Shown piece by piece: positions 60,601 to 64,000 of a DNA stretch of 64,000 bases (position 1 is its first letter; each line of letters begins with the position of its first letter). The notes under the pieces are model-generated. The model was given only the letters and a program-made list of their open reading frames with translations, did no database searches and was not told the origin of the DNA. The stretch lies in NCBI GenBank assembly GCA_021292105.1, contig CM037870.1:50160747-50224746 (forward strand). The letters are read 5' to 3'. Source of the stretch: Anadara kagoshimensis. Its lineage: Eukaryota > Mollusca > Bivalvia > Arcoida > Arcidae. Made by a program: the position numbers and the translations under genes.

Positions 60601-63377
60601 ATCCTTAAAAAGTAAAGTATAAACTCAATGAAAACTCAATGGGGAACACTATAAACCCAACTTTTACCAATTTTATAAAGTATAACCATATGTAAAGAGT
60701 CGTGTAATTAGACAAAAGCATGTTTTGCACTTGTATATGTAAAGTACCACGGTACTTTGTTCTCACTACATAATAATCATAAATTTATATCAGTACATGT
60801 ATTTAGAGTGGCATATAGTGTATAAAATATTATTTTTATCAGTACTTTATCAGTGGAAGCACGTGGCCTAGTGGTAAGGGTTTAGACTCATGATTCGAAG
60901 GTCGTGGGTTCGATCCCTGGACCGGGCGATTTGTTGTGTACTTGAGCAAGACACTTAATTTCACGTTGTTCCAGTTCACTCAGCTGAAAAATAAATGAGT
61001 ACCAGCAAAATGCTAGGGGTTAACCCTGCGATGGACCGGCGTCCCATTCAGGGGAGAGTCTTGTACTCTCAGTCGCTTAACGCCACAAAAACCGGGATAA
61101 GCTCCGGCCTGATGGGTCTAATGGCTCGGGACAGACTTTAACTTTTAATATTATTTTTATCAGTACTTTATCAAGTTCTAATTTCAATACCCTCACACTG
61201 TATTTGATTGAGAGGAAAAATTACCTACATTAAATAAACAAAGAAACGAAACGTTTTTTTTGAAATTCACACACTGTACAAGTATTAACATTCAATATTA
61301 GAATAAAACTAATATCTTAACATGAAAAGAACAACAATGAACATTCAATACAGATAATTAAAGTCAAACCTTTTATCTTGGATACATTGTCGTTATGAAG
61401 AGTTATGTCCATATTTTCTGGACTCTTTACATTCTCCACATTGTTCTTTAGATCAAGCTTTGATTTCTCGGGAAGAACTTTTTTCTCAATTTGTGAACTT
61501 TTGTCGATATTTTCAAGAGATTGTTGAACTTTACTTCTGGTAGCATTGGTCATGGACTTGGGATTATCCTCTGTAAAACATGTAAAATCATTCAATAAAT
61601 GGCATAACACAAATAAAACAGGTGGACAATTTTGAATTATTTTTTTTAGTCATTTATAAAAGCCAAATAAGCACTAAATAGTCAATATGTAAAGTTGAAC
61701 AACTATTCAAACTTAATCTTACACAAGCATATGCATATTTAAATGAATATATAAGCTATAAAATACAGTGTATGTAGATGTGTGTGTGTGTGTGTCATAG
61801 AGTACCATCAGGCTTGTCCTCACAACAATACACAATTATTTTCTATATCAAGTTCATCAATATGGTATGAAGGTCTCTCTTCAATACACACACTGTGTTA
61901 GTTTGAGAGTACACAAAATATGTATCTAACAGAGTACCCTACTACAAACATTAAACACCAAACTTTGGCACAGATGTAATTACAAAGTGTATCCTCTAAA
62001 ATTCACACAAAAAGTGTTTTACCAGTATTTGAGAATAATATTACAGGTGGTTCACAATTTGAGGGAAGAGTTCATAAACATGAGTGATCTTATCAATATA
62101 ATCCTTGAAAACTGCACGTTGATGTGTGTATAATCATGGCCTTCTCACATTTTATTTTTACACAAAAAAGAATCACTGTATACAATGCCATATGATTGTG
62201 AACAATCTATAATATCTTAACATGACAAGAACAACAATGAACATTCAATACAGATAATTAAAGTCAAACCTTTTATCTGGGATACATTGTCGTTATGAAG
62301 AGTTATGTCCATATTTTCTGGACTCTTTACATTCTCCACATTGTTCTTTAGATCAAGCTTTGATTTCTCAGGAAGAACTTTTTTCTCAATTTGTGAACTT
62401 TTGTCGATATTTTCAAGAGATTGTTGAACTTTACTTCTGGTAGCATTGGTCATGGACTTGGGATTATCCTCTGTAAAACATGTAAAATCATTCAATAAAT
62501 GGCATAACACAAATAAAACAGGTGGACAATTTTGAATTATTTTTTTAGTCATTTATAAAAGCCAAATAAGCACTAAATAGTCAATATGTAAAGGTGAACA
62601 ACTATTCAAACTTAATCTTACACAAGCATATGCATATTTAAATGAATAAAAACGTATAGGAATATAAGCTATAAAATACAGTGTATGTAGATGTGTGTGT
62701 GTCATAGAGTACCATCAGGCTTGTCCTCACAACAATACACAATTATTTTCTATATCAAGTTCATCAATATGGTATGAAGGTCTCTCTTCAATACACACAC
62801 TGTGTTAGTTTGAGAGTACACAAAATATGTATCTAACAGAGTACCCTACTACAAACATTAAACACCAAACTTTGGCACAGATGTAATTACAAAGTGTATC
62901 CTCTAAAATTCACACAAAATGTGTTTTACCAGTATTTGAGAATAATATTACAGGTGGTTCACAATTTGAGGGAAGAGTTCATAAACATGAGTGATCTTAT
63001 CAATATAATCCTTGAAAACTGCACGTTGATGTGTGTATAATCATGGCCTTCTCACATTTTATTTTTACACAAAAAAGAATCACTGTATACAATGCCATAT
63101 GATTGTGAACAATCTATAATATCTTAACATGACAAGAACAACAATGAACATTCAATACAGATAATTAAAGTCAAACCTTTTATCTGGGATACATTGTCGT
63201 TATGAAGAGTTATGTCCATATTTTCTGGACTCTTTACATTCTCCACATTGTTCTTTAGATCAAGCTTTGATTTCTCGGGAAGAACTTTTTTCTCAATTTG
63301 TGAACTTTTGTCGATATTTTCAAGAGATTGTTGAACTTTACTTCTGGTAGCATTGGTCATGGACTTGGGATTATCCT
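48393..63377 (-). CDS. Zinc-finger / tyrosine-recombinase (Crypton-like) protein, 5' end beyond window
   Basis: Minus-strand exons, 5' to 3': 63177-63377, 62270-62470, 61370-61570, 60265-60342, 59940-60029, 59369-59497, 58024-58137, 55943-57209, 55056-55335, 53406-53601, 52760-52840, 51257-51331, 49593-49715, 48393-48637. They join in phase to 1093 codons plus stop. Order of parts: a three-fold 67-residue Lys/Asp-rich cassette, a C2H2 finger, acidic linkers, two more CxxC fingers, a helical region, a tyrosine-recombinase catalytic core, acidic and Thr/Lys linkers, and a C-terminal W..E / RTW..VK domain. Core residues visible: Arg in RRSGEVAL, Lys in RGKRDRTVPVIL, Arg in GLRKYVATVSQ, His and Tyr in LGHDIRVHRDFYRL. 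The His of the classical HxxR box is Thr. From memory, this layout recurs in multigene families of molluscs and other animals. Whether it still recombines DNA is unknown. Confidence 0.8.
48970..49210 (+). repeat. Dispersed repeat R1, copy 7
   Basis: GGCATCTCATAGTTTCATGG, GTAGATAGCTAGCCAGGAGG, GAGCACCCGGTCTCACTTCT and TTCATGTTTTC match R1; this copy shows the 5' part best. Confidence 0.7.
49593..49715 (-). CDS. YR-like gene: Thr/Lys/Glu linker exon
   Basis: 123 nt, phase 1-1: ETTEAEKIINPTEAEKTKKT then Thr/Lys-rich sequence. Low complexity; recognised through splice sites (CCACAG / GTAATT) and phase. Confidence 0.6.
50336..50960. repeat. ~143-bp tandem repeat, four copies
   Basis: Units start TGGTCATTGTGACCTTGAAT-like at about 50336, 50480 and 50622, with CTTGTAGATCTTCTCTAGTA, GATGCTATACATGAAG and ATTGGTTCATGAGAAG in each; the fourth is decayed. 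In an intron of the YR-like gene. Confidence 0.8.
51257..51331 (-). CDS. YR-like gene: acidic linker exon
   Basis: 75 nt, phase 1-1, TTAACAG acceptor and GTAGGA donor: DQDSRCGMDDAFENFNEMEN. Confidence 0.6.
52760..52840 (-). CDS. YR-like gene: acidic linker exon
   Basis: 81 nt, phase 1-1: LDDIVLEDLDKDNEDDSETT, followed by LYDEN, strongly acidic. Confidence 0.65.
53406..53601 (-). CDS. YR-like gene: catalytic His/Tyr exon
   Basis: VLDMNENELDWLASHLGHD, then IRVHRDFYRL. Spacing from His to the putative nucleophile Tyr is nine residues, as in XerD-type recombinases. Then LAKISKLIFAVDSGKAHKF and GKKLDSIQIE, a tail I recall from related animal proteins. Confidence 0.88.
53602..55055 (-). other. 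Intron of YR-like gene, nothing recognised
   Basis: AT-rich intron between the box II and His/Tyr exons; no repeat or ORF of note. Confidence 0.6.
55056..55335 (-). CDS. YR-like gene: beta-hairpin Lys and second Arg exon
   Basis: LELMKVRGKRDRTVPVIL corresponds to the recombinase beta2-beta3 hairpin with Lys. Further on FVFPRGRMSLNNVRG and STGLRKYVATVSQ (box II Arg). Phase 2 to 0. Confidence 0.88.
55943..57209 (-). CDS. YR-like gene: large exon, two zinc fingers to box I Arg
   Basis: Opens after GTTTCAG with ACLYCDERPTNLRRHLFRRH (CxxC..H..H), then VFCKGYYLETDIWQHYKKC (CxxC..H..C). A long helical stretch follows, and at its 3' end TFNKRRSGEVALMTLSDF (box I Arg). 1267 nt, much larger than the other exons, with no stop. 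In the track frame the first ATG is internal; phase and homology argue the exon starts earlier. Confidence 0.88.
57210..58023 (-). other. Intron of YR-like gene, nothing recognised
   Basis: Noncoding between the linker exon and the large zinc-finger exon; no structure noticed. Confidence 0.6.
58024..58137 (-). CDS. YR-like gene: linker exon
   Basis: 114 nt, phase 1-1, ATTTCAG acceptor: NNTLVSENNIETKSDGVNIV then KAHPVIDNTKHANLDE. No domain recognised. Confidence 0.6.
58460..59110. repeat. Same 143-bp family, second array
   Basis: TTAGTAGATGCTA(C/T)A, ACCAATTGGTTCATAAAAAA and GTGACCTTGAATGAAGATCA repeat here. The array is bounded by CTCACCTGAGG (58481) and GCTCAGGTGAGCT (59093), suggesting an element with inverted ends. 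Confidence 0.65.
59369..59497 (-). CDS. YR-like gene: acidic linker exon
   Basis: 129 nt, phase 1-1: VESSETSDICIYELLEESQD, FVPDSDDSVESDIYP. Donor GTAAGT. Confidence 0.65.
59940..60029 (-). CDS. YR-like gene: Asp-rich exon
   Basis: 90 nt, phase 1-1: VNDNDDGLCSEDFDDDRDKD then YVPDDDYQS. Shares a FVPDS/YVPDD-type motif with the neighbouring 59369 exon, suggesting exon duplication. Confidence 0.65.
60265..60342 (-). CDS. YR-like gene: N-terminal C2H2 finger exon
   Basis: 78 nt, phase 1-1: CLYCGLVYRRKTNLDRHLETCH. The CLYC start and NL.RH core match the finger in the 55943-57209 exon. Confidence 0.75.
60853..61146 (+). mobile_element. tRNA-derived SINE with 27-bp target duplication
   Basis: Box A (GTGGCCTAGTGGTAAG) and box B (GGTTCGATCCC) near the 5' end, then a body with GGACCGGCGTCCCATTCAGG and a 3' end ACTTTAACTTTT. 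Flanked by an identical 27-bp repeat at 60826-60852 and 61147-61173 (starts AATATTATTTTTATCAGTAC). Recent, intact insertion in a YR-gene intron. Confidence 0.93.
61370..61570 (-). CDS. YR-like gene: repeated 67-residue cassette exon, copy 1
   Basis: TTTTACAG acceptor, GTTTGA donor, 201 nt, phase 1-1: DNPKSMTNATRSKVQQSLEN ... PENMDITLHNDNVSKIK. Splices in phase to the finger exon at 60342. Differs from the other copies by K instead of Q near the end. Rich in Lys, Asn and Ser; no known domain. Confidence 0.65.
62270..62470 (-). CDS. YR-like gene: cassette exon, copy 2
   Basis: Same exon one 900-bp unit upstream, with VSQIK, one further silent change and intact splice sites. It could be spliced in tandem, in frame, with copies 1 and 3, or skipped. 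Confidence 0.55.
63177..63377 (-). CDS. YR-like gene: cassette exon, copy 3
   Basis: Third copy, offset 907 bp from copy 2, same protein as copy 2 and intact splice sites. Confidence 0.55.
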
Positions 63378-64000
63378 CTGTAAAACATGTAAAATCATTC
63401 AATAAATGGCATAACACAAATAAAACAGGTGGACAATTTTGAATAATTTTTTTAGTCATTTATAAAAGCCAAATAAGCACTAAATAGTCAATATGTAAAG
63501 GTGAACAACTATTCAAACTTAATCTTACTACACAAGCATATGCATATTTAAAAGAAATAAAAACGTATAGGAATATAAGCTATAAAATACAGTGTATGTA
63601 GATGTGTGTGTGTCATAGAGTACCATCAGGCTTGTCCTCACAACAATACACAATTATTTTCTATATCAAGTTCATCAATATGGTATGAAGGTCTCTCTTC
63701 AATACACACACTGTGTTAGTTTGAGAGTACACAAAATATGTATCTAACAGAGTACCCTACTACAAACATTAAACACCAAACTTTGGCACAGATGTAATTA
63801 CAAAGTGTATCCTCTAAAATTCACACAAAATGTGTTTTACCAGTATTTGAGAATAATATTACAGGTGGTTCACAATTTGAGGGAAGAGTTCATAAACATG
63901 AGTGATCTTATCAATATAATCCTTGAAAACTGCACGTTGATGTGTGTATAATCATGGCCTTCTAACATCTTATTTTTACACAAAAAAGAATCACTGCATA

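Larger units (their letters stand above)
61310..64000. repeat. ~0.9-kb tandem triplication, open at window end
   Basis: Units begin at about 61310, 62210 and 63117 and include the 201-nt exon plus its flanking introns. They are nearly identical except for GT-microsatellite length, a 15-base insertion (near 62645 and 63555) and rare substitutions. The last unit becomes slightly more diverged near 63960-64000. Confidence 0.95.

Overview
This is an intron-rich, AT-rich animal nuclear window with no bacterial or organellar signature. Coding exons are short, have GT/AG junctions and sit in long introns full of microsatellites, minisatellites, MITEs and tRNA-derived SINEs. The best organism guess is a bivalve mollusc. 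It rests on a lophotrochozoan-type thyroid hormone receptor, the TACATGTA-rich AT background, repeat types I associate with bivalves, and a zinc-finger/tyrosine-recombinase-like gene of a kind I recall as common in molluscs. The species cannot be named from the sequence.

Region 1 (1 to about 21.1 kb, + strand): six exons of a thyroid hormone receptor (NR1A) encode the DNA-binding domain, hinge and whole ligand-binding domain to the stop at 19608-19610. The A/B-domain exons lie upstream or are not recognisable. A poly(A) signal at 21101 probably ends the transcript.

Region 2 (21.1-27.9 kb): a convergent minus-strand terminal exon (21278-21414) of an unidentified gene, a possible hydrophobic minus-strand exon near 25.73-25.99 kb, a MITE and repeats.

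Region 3 (27.9-42.3 kb, - strand): an SLC6 Na+/Cl- dependent transporter, closest by motif to glycine transporters. Fourteen clear exons and one tentative exon run from TM1 to the cytoplasmic tail. Two anomalies stand out. The TM6 exon carries a 63-bp tandem array that copies its own 3' splice site and first half, in frame. The TM4 exon appears to contain two compensating one-base indels.

Region 4 (42.3-48.4 kb): no recognised gene. It holds an inverted-orientation minisatellite, a family of 'tctgaggtcca' repeats and a mariner-type MITE. The transporter's N-terminal exon should lie here or beyond.

Region 5 (48.4-64 kb, - strand): an intron-split gene encoding C2H2-like zinc fingers, acidic linkers, a tyrosine-recombinase catalytic core with R, K, R, H and Y in place, and a C-terminal W..E / RTW..VK domain. 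It resembles an intron-bearing, possibly domesticated, Crypton-like integrase. Every accessory exon is a phase 1-1 cassette. The most upstream visible one is present three times in a ~0.9-kb tandem array that runs off the end of the window. The 5' end is not in the window.
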